A stretch of 64,000 nucleotides of DNA from Whitmania pigra (taxonomy: Eukaryota; Annelida; Clitellata; Hirudinida; Haemopidae), in NCBI GenBank assembly GCA_021613335.1, contig JAJTWR010000392.1, forward strand, positions 684,001-748,000. The letters run 5' to 3'. Positions 15,001-27,092 of this stretch are shown in pieces (positions within the stretch are counted from its first letter, which is position 1; each line of letters begins with the position of its first letter). The notes beneath the pieces are model-generated. The model searched no databases and was not told the DNA's origin. It saw only the letters and a program-made list of their open reading frames with translations. Position numbers and translations under genes: made by a program.

Positions 15001-17181
15001 TACAGATCTACCCCTACCTGGTGATCAATGATGCGATAGCTTCGGACTCAAGGAGTGAGGAAAGAGTCCTTCAACTGTTCAGGATGCTCAACACATTCCT
15101 GTCCAAGAATAAGGTTGTCACAGTTTCAAAAGATGATAATTATTATTATTATTATTTCATCGTTGTTGTACTTACTATCTTCAACATGTTATGATAATCC
15201 AATAGCCTAGTCGGCCACACACACACTTATAAATTTATACCTGCTAATCAAACCAATTGTTTTAAAACGACAACAACAACAGGAGACAGCAAGACGACTC
15301 GTTCAGTTCACCGTGCCAAGAATTGTGGCTCTTTCACCCGTGCTGAAGATGGTCGAGGACAACCCACACTCCTTATCCCTCCTCAGCATATTCAGACAGG
15401 TCAGTAGTTAACTAAATAGTTAATTTATTAATTAATATTTTGTTACGATAATCGTGCAAAAAGGTTATTTGATTTAATTTATTTAATTATGGATTATATT
15501 AATATTAATAATCCCGCAACAATATTTATTTGACAATGATTAAATTACGATAATCCCATAACGATGTTAACTTAATAATGGATTACATTACAATAACCAT
15601 ACTTTCAATTACTTATTTATGACTTAATGTTGACCTTCAGAACTGCGACAAGAGGTCAGACGACCAGGACCAGCCGATCTTCAGGTACTATGAGAAGTTC
15701 AACAATCTCTTTGTCAAAGGTCAGAGGCCGACGCAACAGCATCTAGTCGAGTTTTTCAAGGATATTCAACTCAATCTCGTGCCAAAGTAACATTTGGAAT
15801 TATTATTTTTTCTTGAAATGTCAGAGATGATGATGACGACGATGATGATGATTTATGTTAATGCATATAATTCATATAATTTACGTTAATGCAATTTCTT
15901 AAACTAGCAAGTTGAAATGTTTGTTAATTTCAGATCCGTTCTGAAGAACTGGGCACTCAACAAGTACGTCACCGCCACCGATTACTGGACGTTCAGAAAA
16001 AACGTAAGCATCGATTTTGTAAACACAGACCACATTTATCAGAAAAATTATTACCATCTTGAATTATAATCACATTTAATTACGTTGATTTATATCAGCT
16101 ATAATGATAGTGCTGCAGTCAACATAATGAGTATTGAACCTTTTCCAGCTCTCAGTGCACATGGGTCTGCTGGGTCTCACAGAGTACTGCCTCCATCTGA
16201 CTCGTCTCGATCCGGGCATGATGCTCATCCACCAGGATAGTGGATTTGTCTCCGTACCATCCTTCCGATTTGCCATTCACGACGATACAGGTTGGTTTTT
16301 GTTGTCCGAATCTTATTGCCATCCATCATCCCTATCTTGATCGTCATTGTGATCCAAATCGCTTGAGTTGGAATGAATTTTCAAATTTGCTTCGAGTGTG
16401 TTAAATGTGCGTTGTGACCGCAGAAAAGACGTTGTAACATAAAACATTACTCATAGCATTGTAGTCAATGTCAACGATTATGCCAACAGAAAATAAATTA
16501 CATTTCAGGAGAACTGGATGGTAATCGCCCGGTTCCATTCCGTCTGACCCCCAACATGGTGGAACTCATGACGCCCACCTCGGTGATGGGTCCTATGGTG
16601 GCCACCATGGTGGCAACTGCCCGATGCCTCGTCCAGCCTCAGTACAAGCTCCAAAGTCTACTGTGTGCCATTCTCAGAGATGAATTCATGAGTTGGCACA
16701 AGAAGGTTGGTGTTTCGGTTGCAAAAGTTTTGTTTGATCTTGATGTTCAGCATCTCGAACAGACCCTGTGCCCTGAGCACAGAAGCAATGATTGAATGAC
16801 TTTATTAATATTCATGGCGTTGTTAATATTAATGACCAACAGAAGCAAGAGGACAAAGCACCCAATTCCGCCCCGCTCGAAATTCCAAGAGATGCACTCG
16901 TCCAAGCCGTCACGAAAGCAGTGCAAGACATTACCATCAGACTTAACAGTGAGCCATTAATTAATTAAATTATTCAATATTTTATCAGTTAACAACTTAT
17001 GAATTATTATTATGAAAGCCATCCAATTAGTAATATTGAACACATCAGTAATAAATTACTTAAATCCACAGACATGGCCATGTTTGAAGAGGGTGAGAGC
17101 AAGGTCACAACTCTCGTGTTCGCAGCCGACAGCATCGACAACCTCTGCAGAATGGACCCCGCCTGGTATCCCTGGCTCTGA
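13..17181 (+). CDS. TRRAP: TRRAP, C-terminal ~2,170 residues in 48 exons (5' end outside window)
   Basis: TRRAP is the giant PIKK-family pseudokinase scaffold of SAGA and TIP60/NuA4 acetyltransferase complexes; it binds activators in the nucleus. Exons read: 13-124, 361-450, 655-786, 1109-1224, 1355-1508, 1757-1864, 2165-2238, 2565-2664, 2909-3013, 3280-3372, 3558-3767, 4010-4242, 4564-4714, 4975-5190, 5482-5624, 6021-6234, 6406-6576, 6822-6980, 7291-7410, 7551-7678, 7896-8055, 8287-8445, 8717-8814, 8986-9124, 9278-9373, 9648-9743, 9900-10018, 10367-10481, 10895-11010, 11277-11388, 11647-11768, 11881-11991, 12308-12401, 12567-12664, 12917-13068, 13274-13363, 13603-13805, 13890-14197, 14399-14582, 14813-14920, 15006-15113, 15283-15399, 15641-15786, 15934-16003, 16149-16290, 16509-16705, 16843-16948, 17072-17181. 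Phases join at every intron and no internal stop was met. Hallmarks are HTNELELL at the start, IGGPPTPDQ (exon 3), TDYWTFRK (exon 44) and the end CRMDPAWYPWL. Family length is ~3,860, so about 1,700 residues lie upstream. Confidence 0.97.
2058..2100 (+). repeat. (ATT)n microsatellite in TRRAP intron 6
   Basis: About fourteen near-perfect ATT units lie between exons 6 and 7 and carry no coding signal. Confidence 0.9.
4521..4560 (+). repeat. (ATC)n microsatellite abutting a splice acceptor, TRRAP intron 12
   Basis: A run of CAT/ATC units extends directly into the acceptor CACCAG before exon 13. It occupies the position where the polypyrimidine tract would normally lie. Confidence 0.9.
6661..6803 (+). 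repeat. 36-39 bp minisatellite, four copies, in TRRAP intron 17
   Basis: The core AATATATCAGTAATAATTAT recurs at 6671, 6707, 6743 (one variant base) and 6782, separated by CATCATCATC spacers. The period is 36, 36 and 39 bases. It lies just upstream of the acceptor of exon 18. Confidence 0.85.
10019..10247 (+). repeat. Compound (GAT)n-(ATT)n-(ATC)n tract in TRRAP intron 27
   Basis: The intron starts GTGATGATGATG at the donor itself, passes through ATT runs, and carries a long perfect ATC run at about 10,197-10,240. The donor-side GAT run and the ATC run are reverse complements. Confidence 0.85.
11041..11107 (+). repeat. (ATT)n microsatellite in TRRAP intron 29
   Basis: Roughly 22 ATT units with one slip near 11,090, followed by GTT units. 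Confidence 0.9.
14813..17181 (+). other. PIKK pseudokinase and FATC of TRRAP
   Basis: Exons 40-48 give the kinase-like lobe (RRLYIRG near 14,888, NGKIYPYLVIND across exons 40-41, PFRLTPNM near 16,540) and the FATC tail ending CRMDPAWYPWL. At the place where active PIKKs carry HxDFG, this protein reads IHDDTG (exon 45 end), so the Mg-binding DFG is absent. This agrees with TRRAP being a catalytically dead scaffold throughout animals. Confidence 0.85.
14921..14955 (+). repeat. (GTGA)n microsatellite made of 5' splice sites, TRRAP intron 40
   Basis: The donor of exon 40 is the first unit of a perfect GTGA tetranucleotide run of 35 bases. Each unit recreates GTGAGT, an excellent 5' splice site. 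The frame stops after two codons if the first donor is skipped. Confidence 0.9.
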
Positions 17182-17246
17182 AGCCATGAGACAATCACCC
17201 AGAATGTTACTTTAGCAGCAATGATTTGGATTTTTAAGCTTAACAC

Positions 17247-17289
17247 AATAAAAGACAAGACTGTTTGCAACTTAATTGCTCTCAATAAA
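17247..17289 (+). terminator. Two AATAAA polyadenylation signals of TRRAP
   Basis: Canonical AATAAA hexamers occur at 17247-17252 and 17284-17289, 66 and 103 bases after the TRRAP stop codon. They would give a very short 3' UTR. Either could be used. Confidence 0.6.
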
Positions 17290-18326
17290 AGGTTAAAAGG
17301 TTAACAGAATAAGTGTGGTCTGTGGCATGCAAAAGGGGATGGTAGCAGCCTGTGTCCATGTTTATTAAATTTTAACTAATTTAGTATGAGAGGACATTAA
17401 AGTTTAGTGATAAGTTAATGGTACGAATTTTGAAACAATTGAAAACAAATTGTGGTCCCTTTGGCTTGGGACTTTTAGCGTTAACCGATATTCACATTCT
17501 CGATGTAACAAAAATAATTTTACTTTATTATTAATATTATTATCGCTATTATTTATGGTTATATTAACTTAGTATGACTAAAAAGTCAATTCAGAACATC
17601 TAAACTTTCCAACAGACTTCGAATATTGTTACCTGGAAATAATGAGCGTTGCTTCGCTTAACAACCAGGATCTACACTACATAATGTAAGGATATGACCA
17701 TTTTCTTAATTGCTCAATCAAAGCCAATCGCATAACTGAGGCGTTTTGGGCTTTAGTAATAATCAGACCAGAAAGATTCATTAGCTATCGAAAGATTCAT
17801 TAGCTATTTGTCCAAGTAGCTAATTAGCTTTAATATACGAATACACTTAGTTGTCAGCTCAGATAATAGCATCTGATTTGCAAAAGCGTTAACAAGCAAT
17901 GAACAAGCTCTTTCATTGTAGATGTCAAAGCCAACTACAAAACATAAACATTTACAACAATAGGTGCTCAAAAATGTTTCAAAAATCAAAACCATGGAGT
18001 GGCAGGAAAAATCGTTCTTAAACGGAAATATTACAGACAAGTTAGTCCTGGTCAAGGCATACAACCGATGGGTTGTTACAAAGCAACGAGATAACTTTGA
18101 TCGAGCAAAATTAAAAAAGAGATAATGTAAAAAAAACAGATGGATGAACAAAATCTTGTGACTCACAAAAGTAATTTCAATTTCTCACTGATTTAAAATA
18201 ATTAATAAAAAAAACTCCAATTTCAAGTGAAGTAACAACAAAGATATCTAGATAGAGAAATGTTTTTCTTAACAACGAAAGCAGCTAAACTAAAAAAGTC
18301 GAATTGTCCAAGACCTTGGAATTCAA
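17290..18326. other. Spacer between convergent TRRAP and VWA5A-like genes
   Basis: No supported gene. AT-rich single-copy-looking DNA holding the presumed 3' UTR of the minus-strand VWA gene (an ATTAAA on the minus strand is at 17828-17833). The reading frames here have no family resemblance. Confidence 0.6.
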
Positions 18327-20746
18327 TCAAGGAAGGATCTGTCCAGCCTGCTTCACAACATCATCAACTGAATGACCTTCCAAATCCTGCTTGCTCATCC
18401 ATTGCGTGGCCTTCATTTTAATCATTTCCCACTCTTCTTTTATGTCTGCACACTTCAATTCGAAATACGAAAGCACAAGTGCTGTGCTCCAAACATCCAA
18501 ATCTTTAACCAGACTTGATTTTTTGACATCTTCTGCTTTAAGGCTGAGAATATTAAATAGCTTCTCGTGGAACTTCCAATGGCCAGAAAATTCAACTAGT
18601 GACACTATTTCAAGAAAGACATTCCTCGGTTCATCCACACTTGAACTATGTTCAGCTGTTTGTCCAAAGGATTCATAACCCATTCCAAAACCTGAGTCAC
18701 ATTGGACATTACTACCAACGTTTGAACCCAAATTAGGCTTAGCACCAGGGGGACCTCCCCCTACTAACAACTTTCTTTTACCTTCAAGCATGGCACAATC
18801 TGCCACTGGTGGTGCTGCACATCTCATCATTTGTGGTTGATATGCACATGCGTTAGACATCATCATCGGTGGCATGGCATAAATCTAGCCATACGACCAT
18901 ATGAAAGGGTGGGATCCATAACATTTGGAATAGCACATGTGATCAAGGATTCTTCAGTGGGCTTCTTGCTGCTCTTATCAATTCCAACCATGGCAGTGTA
19001 ATTGGACACTACATTAGAAGCCAAACTCAAGGCAACAATAGTTGCTTTGTTTGTTTTTTTCTCAGCATCATCTGAATCTTGCAAATGTTTGATTTGTAGC
19101 TTTGCAGCCATCCTATGCACCAGCATGCTGTCTTCATTGGCAGAGGATAGAACATCTCTGTTGGCATTCACTTCGACAGGGAATTCCAACTTTTCATCTC
19201 CAACATCACCTTTCAGAACAATTCTCCCATCAAGAACTGACCGATTGCTTACCACTGCATAGACGATCAAACGATCCCCGTCAAATATCGGGGGCAACTC
19301 TTTGGGAATCTGAGTCAGATCCACCGAGCCACCCAATCTCCAGTCGATGCTAACATTGGTGACCGAAATCTGCATGGCATACTTTAACAGTCTCATCACC
19401 ACTGGCTGCATTCTTTCACCAGACTTCACAAACTCTGCCTTTCCTCTACCAGCTCGGGCAACACCTTTCACGAGAGATGTGGAAGCCCCTTCGCCTATGC
19501 CGAGAGTGAACACCTTCGTTGCGTGCGAATTAATTTGAACCAATCGAATGATGGAACTAGTGTTGTATACTTCGCCATCAGTTATGAGAAAGACTTGACG
19601 ACTGTGGGTCGGTATCAATGCTTGTTTGTAAACATACTGCAAAGGTTCCAATATTTCAGTACCACCCATATCTGCATCAAGAACCTCTTGGTAATTTAAA
19701 GCTCTTTTCAGACTTTCTTCAGTGTATGGAACACTGCCTTCTTTAAACAGAGTTTCAAAGGTGGATCCAAAACCTATAATGTTAAAGAAGCAACCTGTTG
19801 GAAGGCTTTTCAGAAAGAGTAACAAACTGTCCTTTGCCTCTTTAATGCGAGAACCCTGCATACTTCCTGATCTGTCGATGATGAACATGAATTCGTGCTT
19901 ATTAGACAAACAAGAGCTGTTCAATTTTGGGAAAAAATTCAGCATCATGATGTCATTTTTCAAGAGACCTTCAGCATCATTTTTGCCTTTCTCTATCAAA
20001 ACTTTGGGCTTGTGGGCATCTTCAATTTGTATCTTGAATCCAAAGTCATGATCAGCAACAAACTTTTCAGACAATTTGACCAATGCCTTAGTTTTGTCAT
20101 TTTCAAACGAAGCATCAAGTTTATCTTTAGCTGATGTAATATCTAACATCTTACCCACACCTTCAACACTTACATCTATTTCAAATGTGTAAGGCTGGTT
20201 GCATCCTTTGACATATTTGTCCTTTGGCACATCTGTCAAACCACCTTTTTCTGGAGATGGATTGTATCTTGGATTGAGCAAAGTTGGTAGAACAAATTCA
20301 AAACTTCCATCTTCCAGAATGGCTATCTCAGAAACATATGAGAATCTGACCAGAGCACTTTTACCAGGTTGAAGATTACCAAGTTTGCAAGTGAAGACAT
20401 CAGAAGATGAATCACTTTCTTCCAGATATGAAGCTGTATAACCTTGTTCAACAGCTTCATCGTAGGATTTCTTTGCTTCTTCCTTTTCTTGGCATTTTGC
20501 AATCACAATTTTTCCATCAATCTCCATCTCAAACTTGTAAACCGCTCCATTTTCATCCACAGGAAATCTAAAAACTGCTTCAATTGGTTTATCTCCTTTG
20601 TTCTCGTAACTCAATGAAGAATCTACGTTCACTAGATAACCACTAACTCCAACCGAGACTTTGATAGCCTTTAATGGAACTGGTTCGTTACTTTCTTTTA
20701 TAACAATACAACAGCAATTGGATGGGTTTTCTGTTAGGTCTGGCTC
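18327..20746 (-). CDS. VWA5A-like VIT + VWA protein, frame broken once
   Basis: One long exon, from a splice acceptor (TTTACAG before 20746) to the stop at 18327, encodes ~800 residues; vertebrate VWA5A is of similar size. Order: VIT domain (residues ~10-160, with VPLKAIKVSV, GNLQPG and LNPRYNP), then a VWA domain with a complete MIDAS: DRSGS at ~291-295, Thr at ~363 in GGTEI, Asp at ~390 in TDGE. The C-terminal part (WSTALVLSYFELKC) is the helical tail typical of the family. Codon 39 of the exon is GTG and the frame clearly continues upstream, so the start ATG lies in an unseen 5' exon. A duplicated 5-mer at 18871-18880 shifts the frame after residue ~624, giving a stop at 18863; the tail frame resumes intact. 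Members are cytosolic/secreted adhesion-like proteins of poorly known role. Confidence 0.9.
18871..18880 (-). repeat. 5-bp tandem duplication that frameshifts the VWA5A-like gene
   Basis: Plus-strand GGCATGGCAT is two copies of GGCAT (ATGCC on the coding strand). With two copies the upstream frame ends in a stop eight bases later. With a single copy the long upstream frame would run straight into the downstream 180-codon frame. Confidence 0.85.
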
Positions 20747-23530
20747 CTGTAAATTTACAAAATGTCAACTAATAATCGAAAGTCACGCATGCATAACGCC
20801 AAAAAATGACGAACCATTTTCAACTCTTGACTTCAACTTTCGAAGAAACTTTCGATAGAGGCAACAGGATACTAGGCTTCTTATAATGTTCAGCAGCGCT
20901 CGAGTCAAGCTTACTAAACAGCTTTACTTTACGCCTCCCCTAGGATTACTAAGAACATAAGATGTCCATTAGGGATGGCCTAAAATCATCAATCTAAGAA
21001 TATTTAGAGTGCTTGCGACATCAATAGATATTTAATGTTTGCTGGCACTGCCAATTATAAAAGTTGTAATTCAATAAATTGATGTTTACAATATAAGGCG
21101 TGATTAATGGTAAGAGTGCATGACCTCATTTAAGGAGACATTTTTTAATCTCAGAATTTGATTCTCTGTACATTGTTTCCGTCGATGTTTTTATTTGATT
21201 TTTTTAAAGATAAAATTTGAATACTTCGTATTTCTATTGTGAATAAAACCGTTGTTTGTGAACAAAGTATTTTCATTTTGATGTTTCGCCGTTGGGATTT
21301 TTTCCGGATTTCCCCAGGTAGAATCGCACATCCCGCATAATCACGTGCTGATCCTTAGCCCTATCACCCATGACTTAGTAAGCTCGCATTTTATTAGTTC
21401 TAATTCTTTGTTCAAGGACATTCTCTTTTTGTTTCTACACAAGGAACTATTCCAGGGCATTCTTCCATTCTATTGCTTGTTCTGCTGCAACGATTCGCTG
21501 CTAGTAGCAACCATGATGCCAGTCGGGACACTGTTCTATTTTTTTTAAATATATAGACGTGCGGTTGTTTCGCTAAAACTCAAAAACAGCTTCACCTTTC
21601 AATAATTTTTTTTTTCGTTTCAATAGAGGGGTGGTTTAAAAAAATAAAAAATTGGAATATTCCACTGGGAGGCCCACAGGAGCTCTTTATTTAAACTCCG
21701 TAACTCTGTAACGTAATGCCGAGAAGACGAGATGACATTGGTAGGCTAAGTCAATCAAGTGTGCGACGAGCTACCTCACGTGCTAACCAGCGCAAAACAT
21801 CGCAAAACAAAACAAAAAACATAGTTTTTATTAAACTAAAACAAAACAAAATTCAAACCGCGTAAGATTATTACCAGTATTACTGATCTCCATGAATTGA
21901 AGTTGGGAGATTGATTAGGATTGATAATAGCTAATCAAAAGTTAAAAAACGAAAAAAAAGTAAAATCAGTCAAGCCGTTTTTGTAGGTGGTACAAAGTTC
22001 ACCGGATCCTCTAGTTATAAATAAAGTTACAACTGCCGTTGTACCTGAAATTGATTTTGCGCTAGACTACTGATTTCGTTGACAAGAGCTGCTTGGGTGG
22101 CCCTTAATTAACAATTATTTATGACAAGTAATTTATTAAGTGAGGTAATTCACAGATCGTGCCATTTGAAGAGTGACTTCAAATGGTTAACGATGATGGC
22201 GTGGAATGAAAAACAAGCATAAATCTCATTAAGCACTTTTTAATAAAATGGTTTCCTGATGACTCGGGTAGTTCTTTTATTGACTTCAACCATGAAATAT
22301 CGTTATTAGTGCTACTAAAATAATTAACCCGGACCGAGATCACTCTAATTAGTCAAATGTACGATACTAAATAGAGTTCAGTTGTAGGTCAAAATAATTT
22401 AAACTCTCAAGCTTATTTGCTCACAAATCTACAATCAGAATATTCTGTTCTTACTATAATTATTTAAGACATTTTATTTTCCTGCATCTCAACAACAGTG
22501 AGAATTGCACAGGCGTAATTTACGAGCGTTCACTCCTGGAGTTCACTCTGTTTTCTTAACATCAGTCAGCTGGCTGGAGTTTTACAGATGAATAATTAAT
22601 TAGACAGATCGCTGCTGCAAAAAACTCCAGCTACCGCAAACTTCACGATTTAAGGTTGTTTTCATTACTTTCCAAACTTAAGCATTATTAATATTAATAA
22701 AATTTAAATTGTTATGTTAAACGGAAGTGTTTTGAGTGGTCGATCGACATCGGTGATACAGTGTATCAGATAAACCTTTATAAAAAAAAAGTATTCTAAA
22801 TAATGCAGCCGTTGAAATAATCCAAAAGCATTTCTGTATGATTTCTCTAAATTAATTCAGTTAAGTATCAAAATAATCAAATGCATAGATATTTAACATT
22901 GCCTTGAAAACATTCCTTTTTAATGAGAGAATCTCTACCAGATTAAGGGTTGAATGAGATTTTGTTGATAAATTAAATATATTAAGTACATTATTTGATG
23001 ATAAATTAGATGTATAGATATTTAATACCGTCTTGAAAACATTCCTTTTTAATAATAAAATCTTGACCTTTCGGCTATGATCAAAAATCAAGCTTACAAT
23101 AGCAACGATTATCGTTACGTTAATTTATTAAAACAAAACAAATCATCTTAAGATCAAAATGGAATAATTAGTCGATGTTCAGAAATGAGGCATTTCATCG
23201 CGTGTTCATGCGTGAATTTCGAATCATGAAGTAGCTCACCATTTCAACATCTTGAGCCAACTTATTTCTAAAAAAAACCTGAGTCGCTCAGAAGCCGAAC
23301 ATTAACCAGACATTGCAGCCTACATCTGCTTTTAAATTTGCTTATGATTTATTACAGGGGAGCACGTAAAAAAATTAATTTTTAATTAATTAATTAAATA
23401 TATATAAATAAAGTGGTTTTATGAGCTAAAGTATGAAGAAGCAGATGCAGATGCTCAGAACAGCCAAAAGTTTGTTCAAAGGTAATGGTCCAAACATCAA
23501 ATTTCAGTCAACAGTATTATTACTCAGTTC
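20747..23530. other. Intergenic region, no supported gene
   Basis: Upstream of the VWA5A-like gene. It should contain that gene's first exon and promoter, but no start could be fixed: an ATG at about 20,818 on the minus strand has only a weak donor right after it. The rest is AT-rich with no recognisable coding. Confidence 0.5.
22880..23076. repeat. Imperfect tandem repeat, two copies, ~130 bp period
   Basis: The block CATAGATATTTAA...CTTGAAAACATTCC near 22,883 recurs near 23,012 with a few changes. It lies in otherwise empty spacer. Confidence 0.7.
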
Positions 23531-23534
23531 CTCT

Positions 23535-23580
23535 TATAAAAGGATTGGTTTGGGATGAGATTTAGTTATTAAAGAGAAAG
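23535..23580 (+). promoter_or_regulatory. TATA box and spliced non-coding leader of CAP gene 1
   Basis: TATAAAAGG at 23535-23543 is followed ~37 bases later by AGAAAG|GTAATTTTG, a 5' splice site at 23581. The matching acceptor GTTATCCAG ends at 23689, five bases before the ATG. The same arrangement precedes the other A-type genes of the array. Confidence 0.7.
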
Positions 23581-23694
23581 GTAATTTTGTTAAGTTGCTC
23601 AAAATGATTTTATCCAAATCTAGTGAAAATAGAGGCGTTATTAGTAAATTTCGTTTTTAAATTTTAAGCAAAATTAAAATGTTATCCAGAAAAA

Positions 23695-25092
23695 ATGAAG
23701 TTACAAATCATATTTGCCGTTTTCTTCTTCCTGACTTTGGTCCACTGCCAATGTCCTTGCTCAACGGAAAAAGGGGCTCTAGTTGAAGCTTTGAATAGAC
23801 ATAGGCTGGAGGCATCTCCGACCAATAAGATAGCAGTTTGTATTTTCAATTCATCTTACCTGAAATATCTAGTGGAATTTACAATAAATTTATTAAAAAA
23901 AAAATAAATAACAAAGCTTTGATAATTACTATTTCTTTCCTTGTACGACCGATCTGATACAGAGTGTTTACTGCACAGTGTAAACCTTACAATAATGTCC
24001 TTGTTTTCATTTTTCAAAATGTCGAAAATGTCATTATTATCCGAAGAAATAGGTTTCATCAAACTTAATGTTTCTTTAACTTTACAGAATTGGTGTGACC
24101 ATTATGAAAATATTTCAATCGAAGCCGTACAATCCTGTCAAAAAGTGGAGACTTCCTCCGGCCTCAGTGATCACGTGTCCACAGCTGACTCCGACTACAT
24201 GGTGGATGCACTCACCTTCTGGGTTCGTGACGGCAAAGAGGATGCCAGGCTAGGATGCCCGAGAAATGCCTGCAATGACTATTTTATCGTGAGGATATGA
24301 ACGTGAAGATTAGGGACGTCATTTGGGCAAATATTTCCCTCCCGTCCCTCGACTTTAGACGTAAAAAATATCATCTCCTGATGCTGTGTGAAGGTTTGCC
24401 CATATTTGAATTGTGGCTAGAAGCAAAAAAAGGTCACTTCCTCAAGTCTTGCAAGATTCTCCCCCGTTGGAAAAAGCTGAAATGACGTCCCTGATAAAAA
24501 TATCACGTTTTCAATTATTTTTAAAGTTATTATTTGTTAATTTAATGAATATGTTCATCGGTTAGTAATTCTTATTGGTTGATGTTTATAAAAATAGTGT
24601 CATCACAGGCGGTAAGAGGTAAGATGACATGTGAGTCAGCTTGTTGATCATAAATAATATTTATCGATAGATTTAAAAAAGTCTAATAGCCATCTGTTTT
24701 AATGCGTTAACACTTAATTTACCTTTTAAATTTTTTGACTGTCTGACCTTACAATGTTTTTCATTTAATTACAATAACAGTAGCACTTCAATTATTATTC
24801 TACTTCACACTGACAGTTGATAAGCGCTCATCTGGAAAGGATCGGGTGCGCTTACAAGAACTGTCCAAACCTTGGGGGTGTCTACGTTGTTTGCCAGTAC
24901 GACTTTATGTTAGTGTAATCTCTGGCAAATCTTAACAACTTCATATTTATATGTGCAGTTAATTAACAGATAAATTGTTGAATATGCACGTTTTTGCCTC
25001 CAAAACATTTTAGTTAAAGCTACAGATTTTCAATGACGTTTAAAATGTTTAAGTAAATGCATCATTTACTATTTTATTGCAGTCTTGACTAG
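23695..25092 (+). CDS. CAP-array gene 1: secreted divergent CAP-like protein, 147 aa
   Basis: Four coding exons: 23695-23835, 24088-24288, 24817-24908, 25083-25092, phases consistent, no stop. A signal peptide (residues 1-~18, hydrophobic IIFAVFFFLTLV) is followed by an N-terminal helix (LVEALNRHR) that matches the first helix of CAP domains, a middle part with SDHVSTADSDYMVDALTFW, and the C-terminal IGCAYKNC...GVYVVCQYDF strand that corresponds to the conserved CAP end. The histidine of the CAP HYTQ motif is missing. Six cysteines after the signal recur throughout the family; this copy has two extra N-terminal ones (QCPC). The most diverged A-type member; it appears intact. Function unknown: probably a secreted effector or structural glandular protein. 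Confidence 0.8.
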
Positions 25093-25727
25093 GATCAGCG
25101 ACTGAGAAAGTTCTCCAAAAAAGAAAACAATTTGAATAATGAAGTATTAAGTTAACAGTATTATTGAGTTTTTTTTTAATTGGCTTAAGAAATAGTTAGA
25201 AAGCCAAAGTAAAGTTTTGTTGAAAAATTCAATAAATTTTAACAAACTGGACAAATTTGAAAAACTTTGTTTTAAGATTGATGTAAAATCGGTGTATTGA
25301 TGATGATGATGCCTATGCACTCTATATCTACACAACTAACTGACTCGAATTTATTTAGTGACATTTTTGACCCTCTTTTTTAGTTGAAATAAAAATTAAA
25401 ATATTTTTAAGTCTGTCAGTCCTTGAAGGTCTCCATAAAGGTCTTTCAGGTAAAATAAACCACGTAAATTACTTGTCTGTGAACATTATTCGCAATATCC
25501 TCAATAGAATACTAGTCGTATTCAGTTACTTTAATAAAAATAGATTCTAATTTATTGCAGAGGATAAAAGTTACAAAAAGTAGAATAATTTTATGCGAAA
25601 AAATTGTCTTTAATTAGGAAAAACATTTATCATATGTGATCGTTGAAGATGCTCTGACCTACAGCCAGGCAGCTCAAAAGTCAGTCTAAGGCGCCATATG
25701 TTTAAACAATTAAAGGTCTAAACTGCT

Positions 25728-25778
25728 TATATAAATGGTAACCTTTGGGCGCTTTTTCAACGCAAACAAGAAAGTTAG
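25728..25778 (+). promoter_or_regulatory. TATA box and spliced leader of CAP gene 2
   Basis: TATATAAA at 25728-25735, then a leader ending GTTAG|GTAATTCTG (donor at 25779). The acceptor ATTGCCAG ends at 25885, eight bases before the ATG at 25894. Spacing from TATA to ATG is about 165 bases, as in its paralogues. Confidence 0.65.
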
Positions 25779-25893
25779 GTAATTCTGTGTAATTGGTTAA
25801 GTGCATTCGTATGTTAGTGCAGAACATGCTTTGTTGGTGGCTTTGTTGTAGTTTAAAATGTAATTTAAATTTTATTAATTGCCAGTGAGGAAA

Positions 25894-27092
25894 ATGAAGG
25901 GAATCATATTCGCCATTTTCTCCTTCCTGGTTTTGGCTCACTGTGAATCTCCAAGTTCAGCTGAAAAAGACGCACTGGTTGAAGCTTTGAACAAACACAG
26001 GAGGGAAGCAGCACCTTACAATCAGCTAGCAGTTTGTATTATCAATTCGATTTCAACAATAAGCATTTAAGTAAATAAATTATGTGGTCATTATTCATTT
26101 TATTTGAAAATATTCCTATATAAAACGCCCACATGGTTTTCTCATACCCCGTCCTTTTTATTTTAGCCGTTATAATACCACCCGACCTGGATTAACTTCT
26201 GTTTAAGATAATCACTAAATACTGTAAATTTGAAAATAAAATTTTTACAAATTTATAAGACTCACTTTAAACCTCATTAAGCTAGACATGAACTAAAAAA
26301 ACAGACTTAGTTGAAGTGAATAATAGCAAGTTTGCTATTTCTTCATTTCAGAATTGGGATGACGGTTATGCAAATCTTTCTCAAGAGGCAGTGCAATCCT
26401 GCGAAAAAGTGGAGACTGTTCCTGGACTCAGCCATTACGTGTCCACAGCTAACTCCAACTACTTGGTGGATGCAGTGGATTTTTGGGTTCACGACGGCAA
26501 AGAGGATGAAAAACTCGGATGCCCGAGATTTGCCTGCAATGACTACCACATCGTAAGGATGCAAACATGAGTCATGTCTGGAATTGTTTATTTATTGTTT
26601 AATAAGTTAACTATTATTTTCATTAGCTAAAAACTATAATTGAGCATCGGAAATTTAAAAATTGGCTCTGATAAGAATCCAGATAAAACACAAGATTTTC
26701 CGGGTTTCTTTTTTTAAATTTTATTTGTTCAGTTAACTCCTCTAATGATAACATTTCTTCAGTTAACCTCTTTAATGAAAACATCTTCATTTCTTATCAT
26801 GAAATCACTCACTTCCAGCTGATAAGCTCTCATCTGTCAGGAATTGGATGCGGTTACAAGGACTGCCCGAATCTTGGGGGTGTCTACGTTGTTTGTCAGT
26901 ATGATTTCATGTGAGTGGTTTTCCATCAAACTTTGCATTTTTATTTATTTACTCAGCAATTACTTTTCTATCATTAATTAACTCGCGGTAACAATTTTTA
27001 CGTAAAAATAATAATACGGATAATAGGTGTGTAATCCATTATAAAATGTAAAAATAAATGCATCTTTACAATTTACTTGCAGTCTGGACTAG
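25894..27092 (+). CDS. CAP-array gene 2: secreted divergent CAP-like protein, 146 aa
   Basis: Exons 25894-26031, 26352-26552, 26819-26910, 27083-27092; all phases match and no stop interrupts them. Signal peptide ends near residue 17 (FLVLAHC). The mature protein holds LVEALNKHRREAAP, then WDDGYANLSQEAVQSC, HYVSTANSNYLVDAVDFW, GCPRFACNDY and IGCGYKDC...GVYVVCQYDFILD. Helix order and the C-terminal VVCxY motif are those of the CAP superfamily; the active-site-like His of HYTQ is replaced. Six mature cysteines suggest three disulphides. A poly(A) signal is at 27112-27117. This is the cleanest reference copy of the A type and sits between gene 1 and the decayed gene 3. Confidence 0.85.

Noticed and set aside
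19002..20134. Several plus-strand frames inside the VWA5A-like gene
   Set aside because: Antisense shadows of a minus-strand exon that shows clear VIT and VWA motifs.
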